DNA of 21,085 nucleotides from Coptodactyla brooksi (GCA_033557675.1 JAWQRM010000607.1:1-21085); one strand, 5' to 3'. Shown: positions 16,401 through 21,085, counted from the stretch's first letter. Program-made: numbers and translations. The notes: generated by a model from the letters alone, not told the origin.

Positions 16401-18621
16401 GTCCATCTCCTCCTTTTTCTTCCGTAAGCTAAAATTAATAAGGGTTTGATATCTGAAATCAATAAGGATCTGAAACGCTCTCGTTCAGCAGTGTCATATA
16501 CCGAAGGCACTTGATAAATATTTCCTTATTACCTTCATAACGTCTTAAAGTTGTAGCTCTCTGATTGACACTTCTATGTGAAATTTGAAAACGAAGTATC
16601 ACAGTTGCATCCAATAACTTCAGGTGTACTCCAGGAGAATGAAATAACATGCGAAAAGATACGCTATCCCTGTTGGTCAAAACAGCCAACAAGTACAAGT
16701 AGATGGGAATAAGACCTGGGAATTTATATTGACGCACGATGAAATTGAAAAAGAAACACATTTGGATGAAAAGAAAGCACTTAGATGTGAGATTTAAAAA
16801 CATCTATTACCCTTGAAAATACGCCAGTATGTGAATACATTTTTTAATCGGGAAGTATGCTAATTATGGGGCAAATAATAACAATGGACTACAATAATAG
16901 CAAGTAGTTCATATCTCGAAATACTGCAACACAAAGGTAGTACTCCATCACGACCTTTAAGCAACTACATTACAGGACGAAACAATCAAGACCAATATAA
17001 AATTCAACAATAGTCTCAGCTATCATCCAAATCAACTAGCAGTTAACCTGCTGGACAATACTCCCAGAGCTGCATAAACTGAAAGGATTTAAACCCACAA
17101 ACTTAAATGTCAGATTCAATTAGCGCTAGATTTTAGGAAGTGAACTAACTTTTATGACAATTGTGCCAGATATAGATTCACTGATGTGATAGATAAGGCT
17201 TGAATGCGCTGAATGAGTGAAAACAGATTACCAATTCTTTAATGCTATAAAAAACAAATGGAAGATAAAATATAAGATAACAATTGAATTGAATTCTCTA
17301 TACTCATTGAGGTGTAAGTATCACAGTATCAATTCATAATACTCGTCTCATGAAACAGCGACTGAAAACCATTTAAATTTAAAATGGCATGGCTTTATAA
17401 ACACACTGTATAATATCTTATATTGTATAAGTGCATAGTATGAGACATGTCGATGTATGTATCATATTCTGGTATATATCTTTCTGCTCAGGTGAATTCT
17501 GAAGAAAACGCGAATTCGTTTCTTGTAAAAATAGGCAAAAAAGTAGTAAAAAAGTGGGTTCAATTCACAATCGTTTTGACGTTTATTTGCTGAAATTGTG
17601 TACTTCCATATACTGAAATAGAAGTACTAAGACCTGCCGCCAATGTACGTTTACGATTTCTGGCCCATGTTGCGTTAACCCATTAGCATTCCTGACCGCT
17701 TCTCTAAAAATTTCGACCATTTGTGAATTTTAGTCGACAGGTTTTTCTCATTTGTCCCACGAAACTTCCGCTGTTCGAACATTCTTGTGTTCTTCGTTTG
17801 GTGGTTATGGAGCAGTGACAATCTGTATTATATTGTTTGTGTGTTAAAACAGTAATTTTCCAGTGCATTTAAAACCAGGTTTCTTAGGACTGTAAACAAA
17901 TATCCTCAACTGTATTCCAACCACAAATGTTGATGTTGTGTAGTGGGTCATCATTGAATATTGGATGATACGCATATTGTACAAGAAACACAGAGTCAAA
18001 TTTCCAAAGCCACAAAACGCACTTCATTGTTTTAGTATTCTTCACAAAATTTTAGTGGATTTGTAATTAATACGTGACATTTCCTGTACGTAACATTATT
18101 CGTGTGAAACACATTCCATTATTGGAAGAAAGTATAATATTTCTACAGAATTCATATAGAAATAATTAACTGGCAAACCATTTACACAGTAATTGGTAAT
18201 TCATTTTCTCTTTAATAATTTGGATGTTACTTTCTACTTAGGATTAACGTTCAAGTTAGACGACTTGGAGGTGCTTACGGAGCTAAAATAACCAGAAACA
18301 GTATGACCTCATGCCAAGCGGCATTAGCTGCCCATTTACTGAACCGTCCAGTTAAAATGTGGTTACCATTCGAGACCAATATGACCGCAATAGGAAAAAG
18401 AGTTCCATGCTATGCCACGTATAAAGTTGGTATTAACGATAAAGGTGTTATCCAATACTTAGACATATGTGCCTACATGGATTATGCTACAGGAGGCAAC
18501 GAAACGGTGATACTACTATTAATGCCGATGATTTTGAACGGGTATAAAACTGATACCTTTGAAATCAATACATTCCGTACGATGACGGACACAGCAGGAA
18601 ATACAGCTTGTAGAGCACCTG
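1452..18621 (+). CDS. Aldehyde oxidase-like molybdo-flavoenzyme (10 exons, 3' end outside window)
   Basis: Joined exons give about 880 residues in the order of the aldehyde oxidase/xanthine dehydrogenase family: two [2Fe-2S] domains, FAD domain, FAD C-terminal domain, hammerhead domain, start of the molybdopterin domain. Family members are cytosolic homodimers of about 1,270 to 1,340 residues that oxidise aldehydes or N-heterocycles; insect copies are linked to odorant and xenobiotic breakdown. Aldehyde oxidase is preferred over xanthine dehydrogenase. The segment aligned with xanthine dehydrogenase DEDM reads ETNMTAIGKR, so the substrate-binding Glu is not there, and the stretch aligned with ERALF reads LLLMPM, lacking the purine-binding Arg. 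The TDTAGNTACRAPG motif is also insect aldehyde-oxidase-like. No stop or frameshift occurs inside any exon, so the visible part looks intact. The C-terminal third, with the catalytic Glu, is not in the window. Confidence 0.88.
1550..1593 (+). CDS. Aldehyde oxidase exon 2 (first strands of [2Fe-2S] domain I)
   Basis: A TTTCCAG acceptor ends at 1549 and a GTAAGA donor starts at 1594. The frame reads KNEIHLYVHDELHI, which matches the opening beta hairpin of the plant-ferredoxin-like domain. The ATG at 1555 is in the wrong frame and is not the start. One base at the end (G1593) is completed by TT of exon 3 to give Val. Confidence 0.7.
1664..1836 (+). CDS. Aldehyde oxidase exon 3 ([2Fe-2S] cluster I ligands 1-3)
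   Basis: The acceptor TTTTTAG ends at 1663 and the donor GTAAGC begins at 1837; phase passes from 1 to 0. The protein runs STDYSPGTTLNEYLRKF, then NLTGTKVMCREGGCGCCIVV, ending IFSVNS. This is the first three-cysteine loop (C-x4-C-x2-C) of the N-terminal iron-sulfur cluster. The residue before the third ligand, often Ala, is Cys here, so two cysteines are adjacent. The fourth ligand is the first codon of exon 4, more than 10 kb away. Confidence 0.93.
2165..2250 (+). repeat. Possible tRNA-derived SINE head
   Basis: A tRNA-like A box (GTTCGCTCACTGAATGG, near 2170) is followed about 60 bases later by a B-box match (GGGTTCGATTGC, near 2228). That is the usual spacing of RNA polymerase III internal promoters in tRNA-derived SINEs. 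I cannot fold a full cloverleaf, so an intact tRNA is unlikely. Downstream sequence to about 2360 may be the SINE body. It could be chance similarity. Confidence 0.35.
2624..4952 (-). mobile_element. hAT-family transposon, ZBED5-like, decayed
   Basis: The limits come from a degenerate inverted pair: AGGTATGGA at 2625 and, on the other strand, AGGTATGAA ending at about 4951, both followed by A-rich sequence and then CTTAGCT / CTAAGCG. Between them lies a ~1.8-kb transposase pseudogene on the - strand. The end upstream of the transposase (about 4600-4930) is unusually GC- and CpG-rich for this window and contains a near-perfect palindrome at 4660-4676. The other subterminal region has a perfect TGCTATAT-AAC-ATATAGCA hairpin at 2659-2677. 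No convincing 8-bp target duplication flanks it, so the exact ends are uncertain by some bases. Confidence 0.75.
2735..4548 (-). pseudogene. ZBED5-like hAT transposase pseudogene
   Basis: The ORF starts with MSGLKKRKVDTEYRQFQNK at 4548, typical of ZBED5 / GTF2IRD2-like hAT transposases. BED-type finger remnants follow (GKPMCLLYNEI, KEYNMKRHYSSKH), then the RNase-H-like catalytic core (AFDESTDLSE, GVCTDSVPSM, VRWLSKGK) and the hAT dimerisation region (HKCEQLFSIMKLNKN) ending at a TAA at 2735-2737. Lesions include a TGA where Trp is expected soon after the start, a shift just before MHSGKP near 4470, a shift in the 11-T run at 4052-4062, a shift near 3230, and a break just after RVFHEK near 2925. 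Intact relatives are about 600 to 700 residues. The core HCII-H-QQNL motif has Arg in place of the second His. The copy is inactive. Frames on the + strand here are shadows. Confidence 0.9.
5100..5581. repeat. A/T-homopolymer foldback repeat ending in CACCCTGTATA
   Basis: Runs of 7 to 12 A or T alternate with short mixed segments. Part of it is an imperfect palindrome: GCCGAATGA (5307-5315) pairs with TCATTCGGC (5405-5413), and a 15-base arm at 5318-5332 pairs with 5372-5386 with one mismatch. The right side is a non-repetitive ~90-base segment ending CACCCTGTATA (5571-5581), the same terminal motif seen in the MITE at 20390-20640. Long open frames on either strand here are artefacts of poly-Lys/Phe coding. 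Confidence 0.6.
6730..8160 (+). pseudogene. Tigger/pogo-like DDE transposase pseudogene
   Basis: ATG at 6730 opens a frame reading MADSSFEKETDITLEF, ESPMLEDQREFIRYEE, DYKQSPIDY and STVRHRFKKVQ. It has in-frame stops at 6805, 6886, 6931 (Trp to TGA) and 6955. After an inserted hairpin at 7011-7068 the frame changes and gives RWENSVVKG, then a CENP-B-type DNA-binding segment (DMDLQRWAIHANERV, SKKWILHFKRTYRI). The DDE core begins at NVDESGF, with the first catalytic Asp at 7418-7420. A further shift leads to SGNLTSELFAN*FNDVFVPS and LLLASWTGHCP, where Trp is TGA at 7707 and the second catalytic Asp has become Ala (7761-7763). A weak C-terminal match (NIIKWQSL) extends to about 8160. The element has been dead for a long time. 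Its terminal repeats were not found. Confidence 0.8.
7011..7068. repeat. Perfect 25-bp inverted repeat (hairpin)
   Basis: Bases 7011-7035 are the exact reverse complement of 7044-7068, with an 8-base spacer (AGAGCAGA). Pairing stops abruptly at both ends. The right arm belongs to the native transposase reading (…RWENSV), so the left arm looks like an inverted copy inserted into the coding sequence. Confidence 0.97.
8150..8905. repeat. Two diverged direct copies of a ~450-bp repeat
   Basis: Copy A (about 8153-8450) and copy B (about 8536-8900) share landmarks in the same order. These are AAATTTATTATT followed by ATTTGT (8153 / 8536), GTGCAAT (8241 / 8687), TTTCACAT then TTTGTTAAAATA, TTGCACC / GGTGCAAC, TCCATTCGTT (8388 / 8841), and AAATT(TT)GAGGG at the end. 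The offset grows from 383 to about 450 bases because of a ~65-base insertion in copy B. Copy B ends in a hairpin, AGGGGTGG-TT-CCACCCCT (8892-8909). No protein is encoded. It may be a non-autonomous repeat or a satellite pair. Confidence 0.7.
9170..9640 (-). pseudogene. Jockey/CR1-like LINE ORF2 C-terminal fragment
   Basis: On the - strand the sequence from about 9640 reads YFSIIQSYLSYLIIVWNES, then AKKVFRLQKRAIRVLC, SCRQAFLEERILTLPALYIF. This is the conserved stretch after the reverse-transcriptase domain of Jockey/CR1-type LINEs (…QKRAxR…SCR…ILTLPSLYIYE). It continues, with stops and a shift near 9270, to FKATLHKYLSDKLLHSV near 9200, matching the usual C-terminal tail of these proteins. The RT catalytic region is absent, and two stops interrupt the frame near 9385. 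It is a 5'-truncated or fragmented dead copy. Confidence 0.75.
9745..9957 (-). other. Acidic reading frame, possibly the second half of a LINE ORF1
   Basis: A 70-codon frame on the - strand encodes an acidic, Asn/Asp/Ser/Thr-rich peptide (ASTDDLSDPDLSENNDYDF at its end) of no recognised family. It sits immediately beyond the left edge of the RTE-like LINE. The fragment on the other side (10760-10980) ends in LFSEVTRS. One reading is that the two were a single ORF1 split by the LINE insertion. It may equally be a chance frame. Confidence 0.3.
9951..10757 (+). pseudogene. RTE-like LINE reverse transcriptase, internally deleted
   Basis: The left part (from about 9955) reads IDFEKAFDSIDRKQIWKIL and GKFIRLMKTLHENCSARVQ, the reverse-transcriptase block with the first catalytic Asp. 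At about 10100 it jumps to EEVTEFHYLESTI (10124 on), which in full elements lies well past the YxDD catalytic box. Roughly 200 or more residues, including YxDD, are therefore missing. The C-terminal part follows in several frames: LRYIMGILWPNRIANMELW, RQRNWLGH, HNWTWDQINTRERGQWK, with a TAG after the last Lys and a final reading to RAMEGRKFNF near 10756. The element is dead. The 5' half is absent, as is usual for LINE insertions. Confidence 0.85.
10758..10980 (-). pseudogene. Coiled-coil ORF fragment, probable LINE ORF1 start
   Basis: ATG at 10980 (- strand) opens MPDTRAGNERIAEKSSEVT, a TAG stop, then FLKNKFTKCMEKLISDVVA and a heptad-like coiled coil (KEVKQLTEKNTELEDKLVKM) ending PPLFSEVTRS at about 10760, where the RTE-like LINE begins. 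A short N-terminus, then a coiled coil, then a (F/Y)(S/A)EV-type segment is the usual layout of LINE ORF1 proteins. The single internal stop and the LINE junction make it non-functional. I do not recognise a specific family. Confidence 0.5.
10981..12319. other. AT-rich remainder of intron 3
   Basis: No protein or RNA gene is supported here. A 12-bp perfect hairpin, ATATTCTCTACT / AGTAGAGAATAT with spacer ATTCCA, lies at 11571-11600, just after a tandem TTCTTGTAAT pair (11531-11550). The 80-codon + strand frame near 11646-11888 has no recognisable motif. The polypyrimidine tract of the exon 4 acceptor is at 12311-12317. Confidence 0.5.
12320..13045 (+). CDS. Aldehyde oxidase exon 4 ([2Fe-2S] II and FAD domain)
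   Basis: Both ends are phase 0 (acceptor TTTTTTCAG, donor GTACGT). The first codon is the fourth cysteine ligand of cluster I (CLVSIFSCDSW). Cluster II follows: NGTQCGFCTPGMVMTMYYL and GGNLCRCTGYRPILEAF, a complete C-x2-C…C-x-C set. After a linker rich in charged residues the FAD domain begins at FGGSNWYKVFTVSEIF, with the pyrophosphate-loop motif ELVAGNTARGVYKTSTEKDL and IDITNVKELQQYDI. It ends ATVPIRN, before the second FAD motif. Open frame continues upstream to 12275 (MVKLYYLVV…), but that is the intron's pyrimidine tract and not a leader peptide. Confidence 0.95.
13127..13229 (+). CDS. Aldehyde oxidase exon 5 (second FAD motif)
   Basis: The acceptor TTTCTAG ends at 13126 and the donor GTATTA begins at 13230; phase passes from 0 to 1. 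The exon encodes IGTLAGNLSIKHEHNEFPSD and IFLILETAGATLQI, the FAD-contacting GT(L/I)AGNLSIKHEH segment of the family, continuing directly from PIRN of exon 4 across an 81-base intron. Confidence 0.93.
13230..14077 (+). other. Intron 5 of the oxidase gene (848 bases)
   Basis: The intron is bounded by GTATTA and TTTTTAG. A segment at about 13421-13540 is shared with 20741-20845 (see the repeat entries). The rest is AT-rich with no recognised feature; the short frames in it do not resemble any protein. Confidence 0.7.
13421..13540 (+). repeat. Dispersed repeat, copy 1
   Basis: The core ACAAACACCTTAACC…TATGTTTTGGTTTATCTAGTAAACC aligns without large gaps to 20748-20820, with about three quarters of bases the same by eye. 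Both copies have the same orientation and lie more than 7 kb apart. The family is not recognised; it could be a SINE or the end of a larger element. Confidence 0.65.
14078..14202 (+). CDS. Aldehyde oxidase exon 6 (FAD domain / CODH FAD C-terminal)
   Basis: The acceptor TTTTTAG ends at 14077; the donor GTGAAA starts at 14203. The split codon G|CC gives Ala, then TKDDLKTMDLLQYLKTDM and YRVIKKIILPPLDG, ending YNSYK. This is the usual link from the FAD domain to the C-terminal FAD sub-domain (…DFL…DM…VI…ILPPL…SYKIMPRAQNAHA). Confidence 0.88.
14265..14721 (+). CDS. Aldehyde oxidase exon 7 (FAD C-terminal domain, linker to hammerhead)
   Basis: The acceptor ATTTTAG ends at 14264 and the donor GTAACT begins at 14722; phase passes from 0 to 1. 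It reads IMPRAQNAHAIVNAGFRL, IVYGGINPTFVHAQQLENF, then KGLAIALFYKYILSIVPEYI. A charged linker (VQDIETDEAMYPVTKPIPKI) follows, then the start of the hammerhead domain, EAYPQVSG. The ATG at 14268 inside the exon lies two codons in and is not a translation start. Confidence 0.95.
14812..14930 (+). CDS. Aldehyde oxidase exon 8 (hammerhead domain)
   Basis: The acceptor AAATCAAG ends at 14811; the donor GTAAAT starts at 14931. The split G|GT codon restores the family motif SGEAKYVIDHP, where most relatives have SGEAxYxDDxP; the first Asp is Ile here. It continues QLFGALVLAKAPANSNIL and ISSSKAT. The phase at the end is 0. Confidence 0.93.
14981..15462 (+). CDS. Aldehyde oxidase exon 9 (hammerhead end, molybdopterin domain start)
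   Basis: The acceptor TTTTCGTAG ends at 14980 after a 50-base intron, the shortest here; the donor GTACGT starts at 15463. It encodes KGVVAFYTAKDIPGVNDF, HSQPVGMIVANTQEIAEKA, then the molybdopterin region (GTYYAHLQYHFHMETQSCNV, TEDGLDVFPTTQWMDIVQ). It ends IPANK in phase 2, so that AA|G is completed by exon 10. The Gln in TTQWMD fits the family's cofactor-contacting Q-W/S motif. Coding past 15462 in the open frame is intronic. Confidence 0.95.
16147..16430 (-). mobile_element. Probable R1-type LINE 3' untranslated end with poly(A)
   Basis: This segment is clearly richer in G and C than the surrounding intron. Read on the - strand it carries phrases typical of R1-like 3' ends (GGGACCTGAGG, ATGGTAGTGCCGGGATGG, TTTAGTCGGTAGGGCC) and stops at a run of eight A (TTTTTTTT at 16148-16155 on the + strand). 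The poly(A) at the expected 3' end supports a retrotransposed, 5'-truncated copy. No coding part of the LINE is present. The class is assigned from memory of such tails. Confidence 0.45.
17675..17830 (+). mobile_element. Possible piggyBac-like terminus at a TTAA site
   Basis: The sequence TTAACCCATTAGCATTCC at 17675 has the form of a piggyBac-family end (TTAA target followed by CCC/CCY). The next ~150 bases are of more balanced composition than the flanks. No matching GGGTTAA end and no transposase are visible, so it is at most a solo end, and chance is possible. Confidence 0.2.
18242..18621 (+). CDS. Aldehyde oxidase exon 10 (molybdopterin-binding domain)
   Basis: The acceptor TACTTAG ends at 18241; the donor GTAAAT follows at 18622, leaving phase 1. 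With the split Lys codon the junction reads PANK|INVQVRRLGGAYGAKITR, an unbroken family motif. It continues AALAAHLLNRPVKMW, PFETNMTAIGKRV, YATYKVGINDKGVIQYLDI and TMTDTAGNTACRAPG. The next expected residues (S-T-E-G…) are on an exon not found in this window. The open frame to 18683 past the donor has no family resemblance. Confidence 0.94.
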
Positions 18622-19288
18622 GTAAATGTATTTCTAATTTTCCCGTTGTTTTAGATGTATTTATAGCATTAACTATGTATTAATGCATGTAGTTATAACA
18701 TTAACTATTTTTATATAAGTACGGCACAACGAAGCTCTTTAAAAATGATATTGCTTTGAACAGACTTCACAAATTATATGAAGATAATTAGATCATGTAA
18801 TAATTATAATTAAGCCTTACCCACCTAGGTGAATCTAAACGCACGTTACAGCAACTTTTGTTATTTGATAGTTTGTTTTTATGAAACAATACGTGAAAGT
18901 AGTTTTTATTTGGAACAGTTGAGTTTGTAACACAAACAAAAAAATCAAAACTCACAAAAAAGATAATCCTTTTAACAAGCAATTCAATATAATTTACATT
19001 GATTCTGAAAATTTATAAAACGACTTTTTTTCGTTTTATTATTATTTAAATATTTTTTAATAACACTTAAATTTTCAAAAAGAAAACTAACGTAAAAATC
19101 TTCGACTGTCAACCAATTAAGAATTGTGACCAATTAATGAAACTATTTGATTGATTATTATTATAAATGAATACTTAATTAACAATTGAAATAATTGATC
19201 ATGTTATATAATTAATATATTTTTTTCATTATGATCTACATTATAAAAAATTCATTGCATCGATTATTATGGGGTCGACGTTCTTTGA

Positions 19289-19525
19289 TGCCTGATTAAC
19301 GAGCATTGTTTTTCTAATCGTAGTCGACATGTTTTAGCGTTATTGCCATCTTCAAGACTGTTGTGTTCTTGTTGTGTTTCTGCTTATATATAGAGAATGG
19401 CTGTTTTATCGTAGGAGTTTAATTCGTTGGAATATAAGGTGGAACCTGGTGTTTACTTGAATATTTATTGCGGGGTTCTTTAGGTTTTTTCGAAATATTT
19501 CTAGGTTTGCGTGCGTTTCATTTTT
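19289..19525 (-). repeat. Inverted copy of Penelope-like element 3' end (left arm)
   Basis: This segment is the inverted counterpart of 19878-20114. Read on the - strand it gives the C-terminus of the Penelope endonuclease (ANLEIFRKNLKNPAINIQVN) and then the untranslated tail through CGACTACGATTAGAAAAACA to TCAGGCA at 19289. Both arms are about 237 bases and diverged, with a 14-base insertion in the right arm. Confidence 0.8.
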
Positions 19526-19559
19526 GATTACTTTTGAAACACAATTGATTACATTTACG

Positions 19560-19939
19560 CACACAGAAATGAAAATATTCAAGAAACACAATTTGAACAT
19601 TGCATTCCGGATCGCATACAGCATAATACACGCAACGCAGCTGACAATAAAAAAACGAACAAAATGGAACAATCTGGAATATATAAAATCAAATGTGGCG
19701 CATGTGGAATGGAATACATCGGGCACACAGGAAGAAAATTCAACGATAAATATACACAACATATAGTATCCTAGATAAAAAACGATTCCATTTATGCAGA
19801 ACATCTCCAAAATAATTCCCACTTATCGGGAAATAGAGAGCAGGATTTCGAAGTCATAAAAATCTTAGGTAAAAGTATAAAACTAAACATCCACGAAAAC
19901 CTAGAAATATTCCGAGAAGAACTAACAACCCTGCAATAA
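19560..19939 (+). pseudogene. Penelope-like element GIY-YIG endonuclease, disrupted
   Basis: Upstream, FKKHNLNIAFR (19578 on) matches the segment that precedes the endonuclease in Penelope-like elements. A frameshift between about 19610 and 19660 leads to MEQSGIYKIKCGACGMEYIG at 19664, where GIY and YIG are the signature pair and the two Cys are typical of this group. HTGRKFNDKYTQHI follows, then a TAG at 19772. The frame resumes with IYAEHLQNNSHLSG, EQDFEVIKIL and IHENLEIFREELTTLQ, ending at TAA 19937-19939. In intact elements this nuclease nicks target DNA to prime reverse transcription. The reverse-transcriptase domain is missing, so this is a 5'-truncated dead copy. Confidence 0.85.
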
Positions 19940-20114
19940 ATATCCAGGTAAACACCAATTCCCATCCTATATTCTAACCCATGAAACTCCGACAACAGCA
20001 GTCATCAGCAGAAGCAACAGAAACACACCAGTCGTGAAAACAGACATCACGTTGAAACATGTCGACTACTTCATGCCGACTACGATTAGAAAAACAGTGC
20101 TCGTCAATCAGGCA
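19878..20114 (+). repeat. Penelope-like element 3' end (right arm of foldback)
   Basis: This is the native 3' part of the element: last ~20 codons of the endonuclease plus the tail ending ATTAGAAAAACAGTGCTCGT then CAATCAGGCA. It pairs with 19289-19525. It carries a 14-base near-duplication (TAGTCG…) at about 20064-20077 that the left arm lacks. Confidence 0.8.
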
Positions 20115-20389
20115 AGAAGATCAAACCCGTAATGTGTAAGACGAAGCAAGGAAGAAAATAAATAAACATCCGTCATTTGTGTTTAACATTTTTTGGAAAT
20201 AATTTTGTGTATGATTTTGAACAATACAATAATACTACACTAAGTGCAAATAATATTCTATTTATTTATTATATACCAAAAGGCATATAACTGTTCCCAT
20301 ATATATTATATACTAAATGCAAACAATGGACGAATAGGGGCTTGGTTCTGCCATATTTTGTTGTAAATTTGCAAGTCCAACTATTGGCC

Positions 20390-20640
20390 TATAGGGTGTT
20401 GCCGAATTAGACCGACAAATTCAGAGGGGTGATAGTCGGCATCAAGAAGATGAAAAATTGTCATACGACATGGGGTTGCAACCACGTTTAAATGCAAACC
20501 TGTCGACGTCTATTTTGTAATTTTCACCGACTGAACGTGGTTTGCGACCCCAATTGCCACAGATCGCAATTTATGTTTCTGTTGATGCCTATTATCACCC
20601 TTCTAAATTTGTCGATCGTATTCAGCATCACCCTGTATAG
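20390..20640. mobile_element. Foldback MITE of ~250 bp
   Basis: The left arm (20390-20490) and right arm (20532-20639) are inverted copies: TATAGGGTGTTGCCGAATTA against TATACAGGGTGATGCTGAAT, then CGACAAATT…GGGTGATA…GGCATCAA in both, to ACCACGTT at the inner ends. The central spacer is about 40 bases. The ends lie at TA dinucleotides, as in Tc1/mariner-type non-autonomous elements. No coding capacity. Two bases are missing from the left tip. Confidence 0.85.
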
Positions 20641-20657
20641 TGTGTTAACACACTATA
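20636..20657. repeat. Perfect 22-bp palindrome at MITE edge
   Basis: TATAGTGTGTTAACACACTATA is fully self-complementary with TTAA at its centre. Its first bases overlap the outer end of the MITE right arm. Confidence 0.95.
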
Positions 20658-20740
20658 TAATGAAATGGTTTTAATTGCTGTGTTTACACTTAACTAAATT
20701 AAATGCGCTACGCTATTTGCGTTCATGTAGTTTGATGTCC

Positions 20741-20845
20741 AATCAACCAACAAACACCTCAACCGCAACAATAATGTTTTAAAATTCAACATATGTATCG
20801 GTTTATCGAGTAAACCGTCGTCAGAAGAATGAACAACTAAAATGA
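20741..20845 (+). repeat. Dispersed repeat, copy 2
   Basis: This is the second copy of the segment in intron 5: CAACAAACACCTCAACC…ATATGTATCGGTTTATCGAGTAAACC. It lies in the same orientation as copy 1 (13421-13540). Similarity fades at both edges. Confidence 0.65.
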
Positions 20846-21085
20846 AAAGCCCCACTTATATACCTACCCGAATTACTTTTTAATTGGTCCACTTACTTAT
20901 AATTAGGTTTTAATAACCTGGTCCTTCTACCTACCAGGACAAGAAGAATCAAGGCAGGTATAGGAGCAGGGCCGTTATTAAATATTTTATTTTCATTTTT
21001 AAAAATTTCTAGGCTTTCCGCGGCGTCAAGTTGATTATTTGAACTAACTTGTTTAATCAATTCTATTTTATCATTTATCCTGTGG

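Larger units (their letters stand above)
15463..18241 (+). other. Intron 9 of the oxidase gene (~2.8 kb)
   Basis: The intron is bounded by GTACGT and TACTTAG. It contains a probable R1-type LINE 3' end on the - strand (16147-16430) and a possible piggyBac-like terminus (from 17675). About 15463-16146, 16435-17670 and 17830-18241 hold nothing I can identify, and the 114-codon - strand frame at 16459-16803 has no recognised motif. Confidence 0.85.
18622..21085 (+). other. Intron 10 (incomplete) or 3' flank
   Basis: A good GTAAAT donor at 18622 implies an intron, but no following oxidase exon is visible to the window end. It contains a Penelope-like element, a foldback MITE and one copy of the dispersed repeat. 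About 18622-19280 is very AT-rich (several stretches of TTAATTA and TTATTATTATT type) with nothing else; 20120-20385 and 20850-21085 hold no feature I can support. Confidence 0.6.

Noticed and set aside
16459..16803. 114-codon - strand frame in intron 9
   Set aside because: No recognised domain and it lies in intronic AT-rich sequence; probably chance.
18788..18982. 64-codon - strand frame
   Set aside because: Low-complexity AT-rich sequence after exon 10, with no motif.
20492..20674. 60-codon + strand frame
   Set aside because: Lies across the MITE spacer and right arm; non-coding inverted repeat.

Overview
The window looks like nuclear DNA from an insect or other arthropod. It is AT-rich and spliced, with GT-AG introns of 50 to 90 bases beside introns of several kilobases. 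It is littered with decayed transposons of types common in insects (R1/Jockey-like and RTE-like LINEs, ZBED5-type hAT, Tigger/pogo, Penelope-like). I cannot fix the order or species from sequence alone.

The one recognisable host gene is on the + strand. It is a molybdo-flavoenzyme of the aldehyde oxidase / xanthine dehydrogenase family, most like an insect aldehyde oxidase. I can place ten exons (the first only tentatively) between 1452 and 18621: 1452-1492?, 1550-1593, 1664-1836, 12320-13045, 13127-13229, 14078-14202, 14265-14721, 14812-14930, 14981-15462 and 18242-18621. All splice sites are GT-AG, all phases fit, and the joined exons read through without a stop for about 880 residues. They give both [2Fe-2S] domains, the FAD domain, the CO-dehydrogenase-type FAD C-terminal part, the hammerhead domain and about the first third of the molybdopterin-binding region. 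The last 350 to 450 residues expected for the family are not in the window. They lie beyond 21085 or have been lost.

The gene is inflated by mobile DNA. Intron 3 (1837-12319, about 10.5 kb) separates the third and fourth cysteine ligands of the first iron-sulfur cluster. In order it holds a possible tRNA-derived SINE head (~2165-2250); a decayed hAT transposon with a ZBED5-like transposase on the - strand (~2624-4952); an A/T-homopolymer foldback repeat (~5100-5581); a Tigger/pogo-like transposase pseudogene (6730-~8160) carrying a perfect 25-bp hairpin; a two-copy ~450-bp direct repeat (~8150-8900); a LINE reverse-transcriptase C-terminus on the - strand (~9170-9640); and an internally deleted RTE-like LINE on the + strand (~9951-10757) that seems to have inserted into a second LINE-like ORF1 on the - strand. 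Intron 9 (15463-18241) holds a probable R1-type LINE 3' end with a poly(A) tail on the - strand and a possible piggyBac-like terminus. After exon 10 come a Penelope-like element bounded by ~237-bp inverted copies of its own 3' end, and a ~250-bp foldback MITE ending in a perfect 22-bp palindrome. The left edge (1-320) holds the zinc-knuckle end of an R1/Jockey-like gag (ORF1) on the - strand.

I found no CRISPR array, rRNA, intact tRNA or operon. No convincing new multi-gene system is present. The points most worth checking are the Penelope foldback, the exact hairpin inside the dead Tigger gene, the nested LINEs, and whether an aldehyde oxidase with a 10.5-kb intron inside its first iron-sulfur domain is still expressed.
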